DNA of 64,000 nt, taken from the NCBI RefSeq assembly GCF_003260125.1, contig NZ_QHKO01000001.1:62001-126000 (forward strand). The letters run 5' to 3'. The notes beneath the pieces are model-generated. The model was given only the letters and a program-made list of their open reading frames with translations. It did no database searches and was not told where the DNA came from. This stretch comes from Lujinxingia litoralis. GTDB taxonomy: Bacteria > Myxococcota_A > Bradymonadia > Bradymonadales > Bradymonadaceae. Position numbers and translations under genes: made by a program. This document shows, one piece after another, positions 49,099-58,863 of this stretch (its first letter is position 1; each line of letters opens with the position of its first letter).

Positions 49099-51431
49099 AA
49101 CAACTGCGTGGGTACGCTCTCGCCACCCTGCGGCGAGAGCAGGTTCTGAATGAGTTCATCGATCGTGGAGTCCTCAGCCAGCTCGCCCATCAGCTGGGCG
49201 CGCATGACCTCTTTTTGGAAGGTCTCCATATCGCCCTCGGCCCGCGCCGCCAAGCCCAGGAAAAGATGAGCCAGCGCACAGATATCAAATCGCGTCGACC
49301 TCAACCCCAGCGTAACCGAACGTTTAAACAAGCTCCTGGCGTCTTCGAGTTCGCCCACCCGGAAGAGAAAGTGCGCCAGCCCAAAGGCCGCATCTGCCGC
49401 CGCGCTGTAGTTGCCGCTGGAGAGACGCGCCTGCAGATTAGCCTGTAAAATCCGCGGCGCCCCGCCCAGGTAAGCCTCGGGACGCCTGGAGGTATCGATA
49501 TCGCCGTAAAGCCCACTGAGGTAGTCGTAGACCTGACTGGTCGAGGTGTAATCGTTGAACGCCGTCATCGCATTGAGCGCTTCGATGCCGTGTTCAAACG
49601 CGGCCTGAGGTTCATCGCGTCCCATCTGCACAATAGCCAGGTAGAGATCGGCGCGCGCCTTTCCGTAGCTTGCCCCATTCTCTTCAAAAAGCCGCCGCGC
49701 CTCCAAAAACGCGATCATCGCCACGTCGAACTCTCGCTCGCCCATGGCGTTCCACCCCTGGAACATGCGAACGCCGGCCATGGAGTCCCTATCATTGCGA
49801 CCGAGAGCGAGCATCTCGCTGACGATGCGTGAACTCAGCTCCGGGCTCTCAACCACCGACCAGTAGATTCCGGCGAGGAGTCCGATAGCGTCGCCCTGGC
49901 AGTTGTCGGGGCAGCTCTCCACGATCTCATCGATCACCTGACCGGTGCGCTCAAAGTCACCCACCGACGCGCTCATTTCGCCGTACATGGCCAGCGCCGA
50001 GAGGTAGCTGGTTTCCGGGCGTTCGGCCTGTCGGGCCTCCAGATAGGCCCCGGCAGCACTGTGCGCCGCCTGGGGCTTCTCCAAAAAGTCGAGCAGGCGC
50101 ACCCGAGTGCCCAGCGCGTTGAGATACGCACGCTCGTCTCCGGCGGCCATGGCTTCATCCTGGAGCACCAACCAGAGAGCCTCATCGTAGTGCTTCATCG
50201 CCGCCCAGCGCATCGCGTACTGGTCGCGTGCGTGCCATCGCCAGGGGCCCTCGATCCGCGGATCGCGCAAGACGTCATGCAGGTGAGCCAGCGCCTCGGC
50301 ATTCTGACCTCGATACACCATCAACGAGCCCAACACGGTGGCTCCCACCTGGGAGAAATCTTCGCTACTAAGAAGATCGATACGCCCCATATCCACGCCC
50401 CCCTCGGGCGGAGCGGCGACCATGCCGGTACCCAACGCCGGGCTCAACCCGGTGTAGTTGATCACCAGATGGGCGCCTTCTTCATGCTCCACCCGGGTCA
50501 GCCCCACCAGAAGCGCCGGCCGGTTGTTGCTCTCGGCCAGTCGGCTCCAGCGATGGAAGTTGGGATCGGTGGCATCCACCGCGTCGTAGAAAGGCTCCAC
50601 ACTGACACGCGCCCCGGGCATGCGATCGACGTAGGCCTGTAGGTAGGTCACCACCCGCTCGGTGAGTTCATCATTCCCCTCCACAGCACTGACGTAGATC
50701 ACCGCCTCGGCCGGGGCATTGCCAAAGGTAGGCTCGGCAAAAAGTGCCCGATCGCCAACGGCGATCGTCCCCGCCCAGGGATAATCGCTGTGTCCAGGGC
50801 GCAGCCGGCAGGTACTGGCTTCGGCCTCTACCTCGACCACCATGCACACGCCCAAAAGACGCCGCGTAAGCAGGTCTGGCGCCTGCCCCTCGACCTGACC
50901 AGGGCGCAAGATCATGTACATATCACCACGCTGCACACCATCGACGCCCCCGAGGTCCATCCCCAGATGCGTGGGACCGCGGAAATCAACCTCCGTCAGC
51001 GTCCCCACGCCCTTGCCCATCTTCTCGCGCTCGCCATCGGCCCCGACCGGCCGCAGCGCCAGCACATCGGAATCTGGGAAGGTGTAGAGCGGATGCACCC
51101 GCCAACTTTCCTGACTCTTTTCGACGACCTTTCCGACGAAGAGTGCCGGCGGCGCGGTATTCTCCATGGGCCAGACGCCGTCGTAGCGGCCGTAGACGCG
51201 CTGCCCCACCTCTAAGTCCGCGTCACCGACCACATAGAGAAAGCCGTCTTCGCCTCGCGCAAACCGGGCGTCCTCATCCGGGCTCTGCGCCGCGGCTGGA
51301 GAGGTTTCAATGGCTGCGTCCGACCAGGCCACCGGCCCTCGCGGAGCACTGGCGCAGGCCGATCCCAGGCATACCAGCGCGCCCAGCACACACACCTTCC
51401 ATCCACCGGGCACACCTTTTTGACACGTCAT
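49095..51431 (-). CDS. Large TPR-containing lipoprotein
   Basis: 778 aa from ATG 51431 (GGAGG 4 nt upstream; the frame extends to 51623). Lipobox LGSAC (Cys26). A beta-rich N-terminal half includes SH3-like strands (LEVGQRVYGRYDGVW; GDMYMILRPGQVEG), and the C-terminal 400 residues are TPR-type helical repeats such as YGKARADLYLAIVQMGRDEP and ELEDARSLFKRSVTLGL. Similar composite lipoproteins in myxobacterial genomes are uncharacterised. It is coupled to manA, which may be only a positional link. Confidence 0.8.
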   Translation of the reverse strand: MTCQKGVPGGWKVCVLGALVCLGSACASAPRGPVAWSDAAIETSPAAAQSPDEDARFARGEDGFLYVVGDADLEVGQRVYGRYDGVWPMENTAPPALFVGKVVEKSQESWRVHPLYTFPDSDVLALRPVGADGEREKMGKGVGTLTEVDFRGPTHLGMDLGGVDGVQRGDMYMILRPGQVEGQAPDLLTRRLLGVCMVVEVEAEASTCRLRPGHSDYPWAGTIAVGDRALFAEPTFGNAPAEAVIYVSAVEGNDELTERVVTYLQAYVDRMPGARVSVEPFYDAVDATDPNFHRWSRLAESNNRPALLVGLTRVEHEEGAHLVINYTGLSPALGTGMVAAPPEGGVDMGRIDLLSSEDFSQVGATVLGSLMVYRGQNAEALAHLHDVLRDPRIEGPWRWHARDQYAMRWAAMKHYDEALWLVLQDEAMAAGDERAYLNALGTRVRLLDFLEKPQAAHSAAGAYLEARQAERPETSYLSALAMYGEMSASVGDFERTGQVIDEIVESCPDNCQGDAIGLLAGIYWSVVESPELSSRIVSEMLALGRNDRDSMAGVRMFQGWNAMGEREFDVAMIAFLEARRLFEENGASYGKARADLYLAIVQMGRDEPQAAFEHGIEALNAMTAFNDYTSTSQVYDYLSGLYGDIDTSRRPEAYLGGAPRILQANLQARLSSGNYSAAADAAFGLAHFLFRVGELEDARSLFKRSVTLGLRSTRFDICALAHLFLGLAARAEGDMETFQKEVMRAQLMGELAEDSTIDELIQNLLSPQGGESVPTQLL

Positions 51432-51700
51432 GCATCCTCCAATTCGTCGCGTCCGATTCGTCGTGCACATACTAAGCACAGCGCGGGATTCTCCAGCAAG
51501 CGCCCGGAGAAGCGATAATCGTCCCTTCCCGGGAAGTTTTCGACACTCTCGTTGCTTGTCTGTGCGCGGTTGATCCCCAGGCCACGCATCTTCTAGTGTG
51601 ACCCGCCACCAGGCGGCCCTCACCGGGCCGACCGCCAGACCTGACGCACCCTTGAGGTACGTTCCCCCCCCTCTTCATATCTTTCCCCGAGACGCCGTAC

Positions 51701-53053
51701 ATGTCCCGCGACCAGAGCATCGACACATCGCCCATTGTTGACCGCGAACAATTGTTGGATTTTTTCCGTGCCGGTGAAAAAGATCGGCGCCACCGCGGCG
51801 TGGGCACCGAACACGAGAAATTCGTCTTCAAGGTGCCCGGCCAGCGCGTGGCCTCTTACGAAGAACCCGGGGGAATCGGCGAGTTGCTCGAAAACCTGGT
51901 ACGCCACCACGGCTGGGAGGCCACTGCGTTGGACCGGGGACACCTGGTAGCGCTGGTGCGCGACGGGGCCGCCATCACCCTGGAGCCCGGCGGCCAGTTT
52001 GAGCTCAGCGGGGCGATCTTTAAGACGGTGTTTGATACCGCCGCCGAGATCGACACCCACTTCGCCGAGGTCAAAGCCGCCGGCGGCCCCGGGTTGCGCT
52101 TTGCCCCCTGGGGCCTCAACCCGACCTACGACCTCGACCAGGTCCCCTGGATGCCCAAAGCCCGCTACGGCATTATGCGCAACTACCTGCCCACCCGTGG
52201 CGACCTGGCGCACTGGATGATGAAGGGCACCTGTACCATTCAGGCCAACTTCGACTACGTGAGCGAAGACGACGCTGCCGACATCATCCGCACCGGCGTG
52301 CTGGCCAGCCCGCTGGTGGGCGCGCTCTTTGCGAACAGCCCGGTGCGCCTGGGCAAACCCACCGGTATGCAGTCTTTCCGCAACCACATCTGGACGCGCA
52401 CCGATCCCGATCGCAGCGGCGTCCCGGCGTTTATGTACCGCAACGACTGGGGCTACTCCGACTACCTGGAGTACCTGCTCGATGTTCCGATGTTCTTCAT
52501 CCGCCGGGAAGAAGGCTACATCGACCTGGCCGGGTACTCCTTCCGCGACTTTGTCGAGGGCAAGCACCCCGACTACTCGCCGGTGCTCGGCGACTTTGAG
52601 CTGCATGCCTCCACGCTCTTTCCGGAGGTGCGCCTCAAGCAGTACATCGAGGTGCGCAGCGCCGATGGCGGGCCCCGCGACTTCATCGTGGCCCTTCCCG
52701 CGCTCTGGAAAGGCCTGCTCTATCACGAGCCGAGCCGTCGCGCGGTCGTCGATCTTTTTCACCCCTTTGATGAAGCGAAACATCGCGAGCTCTACCTCCA
52801 GGCGATGCACGGAGGCATTCACGCCGAGAGTGCCTACGGTCCCATCGCCGAGCTGTCCGCCGAACTCGTGGCCATCGCCACTCGCGGGCTGGAGGCGCTC
52901 GCCAGCGAGTTCAACCACCCCAGCGAAGCCACCTTCCTGGATCCGCTGCGGACGATCCTGGAGCGCGGCGAATCGCTGGCGGACCGCTTCGCCCGCGACT
53001 TCAACGAGGTCGAGGGTGACCTCGAAGCGCTTCTGGGCCGCTGGGCCATCTAG
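51701..53053 (+). CDS. gshA: Glutamate-cysteine ligase, plant/alphaproteobacterial type
   Basis: 450 aa. First enzyme of glutathione synthesis, gamma-glutamylcysteine formation. The sequence follows the plant/proteobacterial (GCS2-like) type: VGTEHEKFVF near the N-terminus, ITLEPGGQFELSG, the Arg/Lys substrate segment ARYGIMRNYLPTRGDLAHWM, KGTCTIQANFDY and NSPVRLGKPTGMQSFRNHIW. No gshB is adjacent, but the GST-like tandem protein elsewhere in this window agrees with glutathione use. ATG 51701 has a weak SD. Confidence 0.93.
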   Translation: MSRDQSIDTSPIVDREQLLDFFRAGEKDRRHRGVGTEHEKFVFKVPGQRVASYEEPGGIGELLENLVRHHGWEATALDRGHLVALVRDGAAITLEPGGQFELSGAIFKTVFDTAAEIDTHFAEVKAAGGPGLRFAPWGLNPTYDLDQVPWMPKARYGIMRNYLPTRGDLAHWMMKGTCTIQANFDYVSEDDAADIIRTGVLASPLVGALFANSPVRLGKPTGMQSFRNHIWTRTDPDRSGVPAFMYRNDWGYSDYLEYLLDVPMFFIRREEGYIDLAGYSFRDFVEGKHPDYSPVLGDFELHASTLFPEVRLKQYIEVRSADGGPRDFIVALPALWKGLLYHEPSRRAVVDLFHPFDEAKHRELYLQAMHGGIHAESAYGPIAELSAELVAIATRGLEALASEFNHPSEATFLDPLRTILERGESLADRFARDFNEVEGDLEALLGRWAI

Positions 53054-53083
53054 AAAATTTAAATAAAAACGGAAACTTACACA

Positions 53084-53151
53084 TTCTCTTCAACACGAAC
53101 CGACCCTCTTCGCCCCGAAGACGGTCCGAACTCCCCCGTTGTTGAAGAGAA
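53084..53151 (+). promoter_or_regulatory. Long-range inverted repeat in the M23 leader
   Basis: ttctcttcaac (53084-53094) pairs exactly with gttgaagagaa (53141-53151), enclosing a smaller stem cttcg/cgaag. The right arm ends 6 nt before ATG 53157 and contains the only purine-rich SD-like bases, so the structure could hide the ribosome-binding site. Confidence 0.45.
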
Positions 53152-53156
53152 CAGGT

Positions 53157-53810
53157 ATGGTCCGACATCTCCTCTCGGGCACGCTCCTTGCCGTGCTCGC
53201 TGCGCTCGCGTTTGTGCTGGTCTCCTCGGTCGGCGCGACAGCCCCCCTCTCCAACGCCTCCCCCCAGGCGCATCCCGCGCCCACGACGCCGGCCCCGGAG
53301 GTCGCCGAGCTCTCCCTTCCCTGGGAGTGTTCGGCGGCCTACCGAGTCACCCAGACCCATGATGTCGGCAGCCATAAGGGACTGGGACGCTGGGCCTTTG
53401 ACTTCGATCTTCCCGAGGGCACGCCGGTCAGCGCGCCGGCGGCCGGAGAAGTGCGCATGGTCCGCGATGACTCAACTCGCCATGGATGCGGCCCGGAGTT
53501 TGGCTGGGATGCGAACTACGTGGTGATCGATCTTCTCAACGGCTACGACGCGCTGCTCCTTCACCTGGAGGCTGACTCGGTCACGGTGAAGCCCGGCGAC
53601 AAAGTCGAGGCCGGCCAGGTGGTAGGTCGCGTGGGGAACTCAGGCTGGGTGTGCGGCACGCACCTGCACTTTCAGATCCAGCGCAGCTGCTCCAGCTGGT
53701 GGTGCCAGTCGGTGCCAGCAGAGTTTGCCGACTACCCGGCCCCATCAACCGGCCAGGAGCTCACCCGAGGCGTCTGCGAAGCCCCCGGCACGGTGGTGAT
53801 GGCAGACTGA
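53157..53810 (+). CDS. Secreted M23-family peptidase
   Basis: 217 aa. ATG 53157 is preferred over TTG at 53139/53142, although its SD is weak. A signal peptide (about 1-27) is followed by a Pro-rich linker and an M23 domain: SHKGLGRWAFDFDLPEGTPV, then DANYVVIDLLNGYDALLLHL and GTHLHFQIQ. The arrangement (distant His and Asp, Cys-bearing loop HGCGPEFGW) is the same subtype as the lipoprotein at 16112-17122; here the protein is soluble and has extra C-terminal cysteines. Likely a periplasmic peptidoglycan hydrolase, or a non-catalytic regulator if the widened metal site is inactive. Confidence 0.82.
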   Translation: MVRHLLSGTLLAVLAALAFVLVSSVGATAPLSNASPQAHPAPTTPAPEVAELSLPWECSAAYRVTQTHDVGSHKGLGRWAFDFDLPEGTPVSAPAAGEVRMVRDDSTRHGCGPEFGWDANYVVIDLLNGYDALLLHLEADSVTVKPGDKVEAGQVVGRVGNSGWVCGTHLHFQIQRSCSSWWCQSVPAEFADYPAPSTGQELTRGVCEAPGTVVMAD

Positions 53811-53841
53811 AGCCCCCCAGACAGCGAGGAGGTCGAGCGCA

Positions 53842-54564
53842 TCACGCCTGAGGGCGCTCCTGACGAAGCTGCGGGGGCTCCACGACCAGCGCATCTTCTG
53901 AGGCCTCCAGGGCTCGGCGCACCAGCGCACCGCCCAGCTCCTGAGCATCGGTGGGGGCATAAGCATCGTAGAGCGTTTTACCGCCCAGCGCTCTCACCCC
54001 TTTAAAGAGCGCGCCCGAGACCACGCCGGCCACCCGCTCCAGCGGGCGGCTCTCTTCGCGGTCGGGCCCGGTAATCAGACCGGGGCGCGCGATCAGATAC
54101 GCCAGGCCGCTGGCGCGAACTGCCTCTTCGGCTTTCCACCGCGCCCGGTAATAGGCCGAACGCGAGCCCGGACGAACGCCCAGCGCCGAGAGGTACACAA
54201 AACGCGCCGCAGGCGCGCTCTCCGCACAGGCTTCGACCAGGAGCCGGGTCAGCCCGAAGTCAATGGCCTCGTAGCCGGCATCCGCCTCGCTCTGACGATC
54301 GCGGGCACGGGTCGTACCGATCAGGCAAAACACCAGGTCCGGCCCGATGTCCGCCAGAGTCTGACGCATCGCCGCCGGCTCCCAGGCCGTCGTATCCACC
54401 TGGGCGCCCTGCCCCTCAAACTGGTCGCGCCAGCGCTGCAGGCTTGCGGAATCCGGACGCACATGCGCGACAACCTCCACGCCCTGCGCCGCCAGAATAC
54501 GCACCACCTGCTGCCCGGTGTAGCCGGTGGCTCCGGCCACAAATGCCTTTCTCTTTTGCGTCAT
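53842..54564 (-). CDS. NAD(P)-binding, NmrA/atypical-SDR-like protein
   Basis: 240 aa. Rossmann fold with AFVAGATGYTGQQVVRIL at the N-terminus (GxxGxxG) and RFVYLSALGVRPGSRSAYYRARWKAE, in which the Tyr/Lys of extended SDRs is partly kept, then LIARPGLITGPD. The family (NAD(P)H-binding, HTATIP2-like) includes epimerases, NmrA-type redox sensors and assembly factors; no substrate can be named. It lies 42 nt downstream of the lytic transglycosylase gene and is probably co-transcribed. Confidence 0.85.
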   Translation of the reverse strand: MTQKRKAFVAGATGYTGQQVVRILAAQGVEVVAHVRPDSASLQRWRDQFEGQGAQVDTTAWEPAAMRQTLADIGPDLVFCLIGTTRARDRQSEADAGYEAIDFGLTRLLVEACAESAPAARFVYLSALGVRPGSRSAYYRARWKAEEAVRASGLAYLIARPGLITGPDREESRPLERVAGVVSGALFKGVRALGGKTLYDAYAPTDAQELGGALVRRALEASEDALVVEPPQLRQERPQA

Positions 54565-54606
54565 CCCAGCCTCATCCCGAACCCATAACCCATTGAATAT
54601 TCGACA

Positions 54607-56850
54607 CTAATAACCCACATCATCCGGAAGATCGACCTCCCGGGTGAGCGGAAACATCCGGTCCAACCACATCCCGCGTCGCTCGGCATCGTCTTCATAG
54701 ATGTAGAGGTAACGCAGCATATGTTCGGTGACCTTTCGGGCATAGTTTCGCCCCTCGTTGTACTCAAACTCTTCAATCAGCCCGGCAAAATCATCGCCGG
54801 GGTTCTTGTCGACCCAGCGCTTGATCACCTGGGGACCGGAGTTGTAGGCGCCGGCCATCAACACCAGACGCTGGTCAAACACATTGAGGAGACGGCGCAT
54901 GTAGTAGGCGCTGAATCGAAAGCCGACCTCGGGGCGGTGAAAGGTGCGCACCTGATACTCGGTGCCCAGCTCATCGGCGATGCGGCGAGCGGTCGCCGGA
55001 ATCATCTGCAGCGCTCCCACCGCATCGGTATGCGAGATCTGTCCGGGACGGTAACGCGACTCCTGGCGCATGATCGCCCACATCAACTCCGGGGGTAACT
55101 CAAACTCCCCCGCGGCCCTCTCCACCACCGGGCGGTAGGCCCGCGGGTAGGCCATGACTGTCTCGATGGCCGAGGTATCCGGAAGCCGGGGCATCGCTGA
55201 GATCGACCCGCCGGTGACCTCGTTCCACATGGTGTGATAGTCGCCCACGTACTGCCCCAGCGCGTGAATCCACTCCAGACGCTGCGCCTGAGGAGCGGCA
55301 GCGATCATGCGGCGTCGCATCGGCAAAAACACCCGGCGCGCCCGCTCCGGCTCCCCGAATGCAACAAGCCAACGGACGTGCTGCCAGCGTTGGCGATCGG
55401 ATGCGCCCAGCCGATGTTCGGGAAACGCCTCCACATTGACCCGCGGAGTATCATCGGCCTGTCCGGCCCCCTCCGGCCACCAGACCCGGGAGGCTGTGGG
55501 GTCCTCACCCTGGATCTGTGCCCGCAGCTGCTCGCCAAGCATCCCGTAGTAGGTCACCGGATAGCGTTGCCGCAGACGGTCCAGACGAGCCAGCGCCCCC
55601 TCCGGCTCCCGCAGTTTCAGATGCGCATAGGCCTGCCAGTAGAGGGCCTTGCCCTCGACCAGCATGTTTCCGTAGCGGTAGAGGCGCTCGTAGACGTCGA
55701 TGGCCTCCTGCCACTGCCCCTCGCGCAGATGCGCCCAGGCCCAGAACCCCAGCACCAACGACGAACGCGCGGTGCGGTAGCCCCGCTTGTCGATATAGCG
55801 ACGAAAGCCCTCAATGGCGCGCTCATTTTCGCGATGATCGTAGGGAAGCCAGCCTCGGTAATAGTCTGCCGCCTCCGACCAGGTGCCCCGGGGATAGCGC
55901 GCCTGATAGGCCTCCAGCGTGTCGAGTGCATCGTCGTAACGCTCCTGGCGCATCTGCGCGCGGGCATACTGATAGTGGGCCGGCTCCGCAAAGCGACTGC
56001 GCCCCGCGGCCAGTTCCCCGTAGAGCGCTTCGGCGCGCTGCGGATCATCGCGCAGACGATTGAGCGCGATGTCGGCCAGGTGCCAGCGTACCCGGGGCCC
56101 CTCCTGGGGATGTTCGGCGAAGGGCTCAAGAGCCACGCGTGCCCCGGCGTAGTCCCAGGCCTCGTAGAGCGCCAGCCCCCGGCGCACCTGCTGCGCGTCG
56201 TCGAGCTCCGACACCGTCACGCTTAAGCCCGCACGGCGAGTGGCATCTTCGGCCGGGTAACGGGTCAGCAACTCGCGCGCCCGGGAGCGCGCCTCGGTGC
56301 CGCGCCCGCCGGCCAGCGCCAGATCGTGGCGCAGGCGCGCCCGGCGCGCGGCCAGATAACGTGCATCCGCCCGACGCCCGGACGGCTCCGCTTGCCCGAG
56401 CTTGCGCAATTGGGCCTCGGCATCGGCGATGCTCCCCAGCAACACCAGCGCCTCGGCCCGCTCCAGCCCCGCGGCGAAGCGCTCGGTGGCGTCATCACTC
56501 TCCTCGTACAACCAGCGCAACGCCTCCACCGCCACATCCAGGCGACCGGCGCCGAGGGCCGCATCGGCGAGCAGGCGCTGACGCAACTCTTCGACCGGAC
56601 CGAAGCTCGGCGCCTCCTCCACCGCGCGCAACACCCCGACCGGGTCTTTATCCACCTCGGCTCGCCAGCGCTGATAGTCCTGCGCCAGTTCAGCGGGCGG
56701 CTCCTCGCCGGCCGATACCGGCATCGCCACGGCCACCACCCAGACCATCGCCAGCGCGGCCAGTAGCAAGGACCATCTTCCCCCACGCTTCCCCGGCGTA
56801 TCCGCACCGTCGACAGGTTCGCTTTTCACTCGGATCGGATTCACGGACAC
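54607..56850 (-). CDS. Slt-type soluble lytic transglycosylase
   Basis: 747 aa. A signal peptide or anchor (about 25-47) is followed by a long doughnut-like superhelical domain, and a C-terminal lysozyme-like domain with catalytic Glu in IMRQESRYRPGQISHTDAVG, then ALQMIPATARRIADELG and GAYNSGPQVIKRWV. This is the layout of Slt70, which cleaves peptidoglycan glycan strands with 1,6-anhydro product. GTG 56850 is the frame start; a second GTG lies two codons later. With the two M23 proteins and the MotB-like protein it adds to the wall-remodelling set in this window. Confidence 0.92.
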   Translation of the reverse strand: MSVNPIRVKSEPVDGADTPGKRGGRWSLLLAALAMVWVVAVAMPVSAGEEPPAELAQDYQRWRAEVDKDPVGVLRAVEEAPSFGPVEELRQRLLADAALGAGRLDVAVEALRWLYEESDDATERFAAGLERAEALVLLGSIADAEAQLRKLGQAEPSGRRADARYLAARRARLRHDLALAGGRGTEARSRARELLTRYPAEDATRRAGLSVTVSELDDAQQVRRGLALYEAWDYAGARVALEPFAEHPQEGPRVRWHLADIALNRLRDDPQRAEALYGELAAGRSRFAEPAHYQYARAQMRQERYDDALDTLEAYQARYPRGTWSEAADYYRGWLPYDHRENERAIEGFRRYIDKRGYRTARSSLVLGFWAWAHLREGQWQEAIDVYERLYRYGNMLVEGKALYWQAYAHLKLREPEGALARLDRLRQRYPVTYYGMLGEQLRAQIQGEDPTASRVWWPEGAGQADDTPRVNVEAFPEHRLGASDRQRWQHVRWLVAFGEPERARRVFLPMRRRMIAAAPQAQRLEWIHALGQYVGDYHTMWNEVTGGSISAMPRLPDTSAIETVMAYPRAYRPVVERAAGEFELPPELMWAIMRQESRYRPGQISHTDAVGALQMIPATARRIADELGTEYQVRTFHRPEVGFRFSAYYMRRLLNVFDQRLVLMAGAYNSGPQVIKRWVDKNPGDDFAGLIEEFEYNEGRNYARKVTEHMLRYLYIYEDDAERRGMWLDRMFPLTREVDLPDDVGY

Positions 56851-57066
56851 TGCCCTCGTCTAAAGTCTTCGAAACACACGTCTTCGCGTGCACGCCCCCC
56901 GGTCCTCTTGAGCGCCGGTGCCCGCAAAACCACGCAACGCCCCCCACACCCACCGCCGCGGCCGAATCAACGCACGGGCGCTCGCCAGTCCACCCGGGGA
57001 GTCGCCCCCCCATTTGCGAGCGCCTTGCCAGCGGACACGCCCGGCGCTCCCCTTCTCAATGCCGCC

Positions 57067-58539
57067 TTAGGCCTTGGGCTTGGAGCCGCCGCGTCCGGAG
57101 TGCTTCTTACCCGACTTTTTGGCGCCGCCGGCCTTGCCCGAGGCTTTGGATTTGCCCCCCTTGGACCCGCGGGGAGCGTGCTTCGCCCCCTTCGCCCCAC
57201 TCTTGCGCTCGTTGCCGGAGCCCTGGCGGTGCTCCTTCATCCGCTCCTCCGGCATGCTGACCTCGGCGTCACGGCGCGAGCGCCGGCGGTTCTCCTCCAC
57301 CGCCGTGGGCGGTACCACCGAGTGGATAGTCTTCCAGGGAAGATCGTCGCCCTCGTTTTCGCTGACGCCGAGGACCTCTTCGAGGTCGAGCTCTTCTTTG
57401 CGATCATCCGAGAGGTACTCATCGAGAAAGGCGCGGCGGAAACTCTCAAAGCGCCCCTCTTCAATGGCCTGGCGCATCGCGCGCATCAGGTCCTGGTAGA
57501 AGGTGATGTTATGCAGGGTGGCCAGAACCGAGCCCAGGATCTCTTTGGAGTTGATCAGGTGGTTGATGTAGGCCCGGCTGAAGTTGCGGCAGGCGTAGCA
57601 GTTGCAGTTGGTATCCAACGGGAACTTATCGGCCTTGTAGCGCCCCTTGGTCACCCGGTAGCGCCCATGACGCGTGAAGATGATTCCGGATCGGGCCAGA
57701 CGGCTGGGCAGCACGCAGTCAAACATATCAACGCCGCGGGCGACCGCTTCGACCAGGTCCTCGGGATAGCCCACGCCCATCAGATAGCGGGGCTTCTCCG
57801 CGGGCATAAAGGGCTCAGTCTGATCGATGGTGTCCATCATCAGCTGGTGGCCCTCCCCCACCGAAAGCCCGCCAATGGCGTATCCGGGCAGCTCCTGCGA
57901 GCAGATAAGCTCCACCGAAAGACGGCGCAGGTTGGGGAAGGTCGAACCCTGCACGATCCCGAAGAGCGCCTGGTCGGTACGGGTATGCGCCTTCCGACAA
58001 CGCTCCAGCCAGCGCGAGGTGCGGTACACGGCCTCCTCAGCCAGGTGATAGGGCGCCGGGTGGGCGACCACGTGGTCAAAGGCCATGATGATATCTGCGC
58101 CCAGGCCTTCCTGAATCTGCATGCTGCGCTCGGGCGTCAGCTGAATGGCCTTGCCGCCCTTCTTAAACGCAAAGGTCACCCCCTCTTCCTCGATCTCGAG
58201 CTTCGGGAGCGAAAAGACCTGAAAGCCGCCGGAGTCCGTCAGGATCGGCGCATCCCAGCCCATCATCCCGTGGAGCCCCCCGAGCTTTTTAACGATCTTG
58301 GCCCCGGGCGCGATGTTCAGGTGATAGGTGTTCCCCAGGCAGATCTGGGCCCCGGTCTCCCGCAAGTCGCGCGGAGTCATACCCTTGACCGTCCCCCGGG
58401 TGCCCACCGGCATGAACGCCGGCGTCTCAAAACTTCCGTGGGTTACGGTGACCCGACCGCGGCGCGCGCGCCCGTCGGTGCATTTCAGCTCAAAGCTCAA
58501 CGCCTGGGAAGGGGCGCGTTCCTGATCGATCTGTGTCAT
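57067..58539 (-). CDS. tgt: tRNA-guanine transglycosylase with basic tail
   Basis: 490 aa from ATG 58539. Exchanges guanine-34 for preQ1 in tRNAs with GUN anticodons. The catalytic blocks are intact: GNTYHLNIAPG, GWDAPILTDSGGFQVFSL, FDHVVAHP, GGLSVGEGHQLMMD, then MFDCVLPSRLAR and the zinc ligands NCNCYACRNFSRAYINHL. The core ends near residue 390; bacterial Tgt is about 370-380 aa. The remaining 100 residues are a Lys/Arg/Gly/Ser-rich low-complexity tail (HAPRGSKGGKSKASGKAGG), which is not part of the fold and may bind RNA. Confidence 0.95.
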   Translation of the reverse strand: MTQIDQERAPSQALSFELKCTDGRARRGRVTVTHGSFETPAFMPVGTRGTVKGMTPRDLRETGAQICLGNTYHLNIAPGAKIVKKLGGLHGMMGWDAPILTDSGGFQVFSLPKLEIEEEGVTFAFKKGGKAIQLTPERSMQIQEGLGADIIMAFDHVVAHPAPYHLAEEAVYRTSRWLERCRKAHTRTDQALFGIVQGSTFPNLRRLSVELICSQELPGYAIGGLSVGEGHQLMMDTIDQTEPFMPAEKPRYLMGVGYPEDLVEAVARGVDMFDCVLPSRLARSGIIFTRHGRYRVTKGRYKADKFPLDTNCNCYACRNFSRAYINHLINSKEILGSVLATLHNITFYQDLMRAMRQAIEEGRFESFRRAFLDEYLSDDRKEELDLEEVLGVSENEGDDLPWKTIHSVVPPTAVEENRRRSRRDAEVSMPEERMKEHRQGSGNERKSGAKGAKHAPRGSKGGKSKASGKAGGAKKSGKKHSGRGGSKPKA

Positions 58540-58863
58540 CCTGGCAACATCGGTGTGAAGTGTGGTGTTAAACGTGCATCGGGCTTGCGGGTTGCGTCGT
58601 TTTCGCAACCTCTGGTCGCGCCCAAAATGCCCCACCTGGCACATGCGACGCAACCGCAGGGCATAACTTCTTGTTCGCGAGACGCGGGAAACGCCCCCTC
58701 CCCCCTTTGGGCCCTCCCGAGAACTCGGGATTTGAGAAAGGCGCTTTCCGAAACGCGCCGCGCAGCCGAACCCGGGCCCTCGAACACAAAAAAGCCGACC
58801 GGGAGAACCCGGTCGGCTTTCAAAACCTCGAAACGCCGAAGCGCCTCCAAGATTTTGCAGCGA
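58540..58863. other. Intergenic region with stem-loops
   Basis: 324 nt upstream of tgt. It includes the perfect hairpin ggttgcg/cgcaacc (58590-58610), a cccgag/ctcggg stem with a 2-nt centre in the middle, and the terminator of the small lipoprotein gene at 58791. No gene. Confidence 0.5.
58791..58820 (-). terminator. Terminator after the AE-rich lipoprotein
   Basis: A perfect 13-bp stem aaagccgaccggg/cccggtcggcttt with an AGAA loop; six A on its left give the T-run for the minus strand. It sits 44 nt beyond the stop. Confidence 0.9.
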
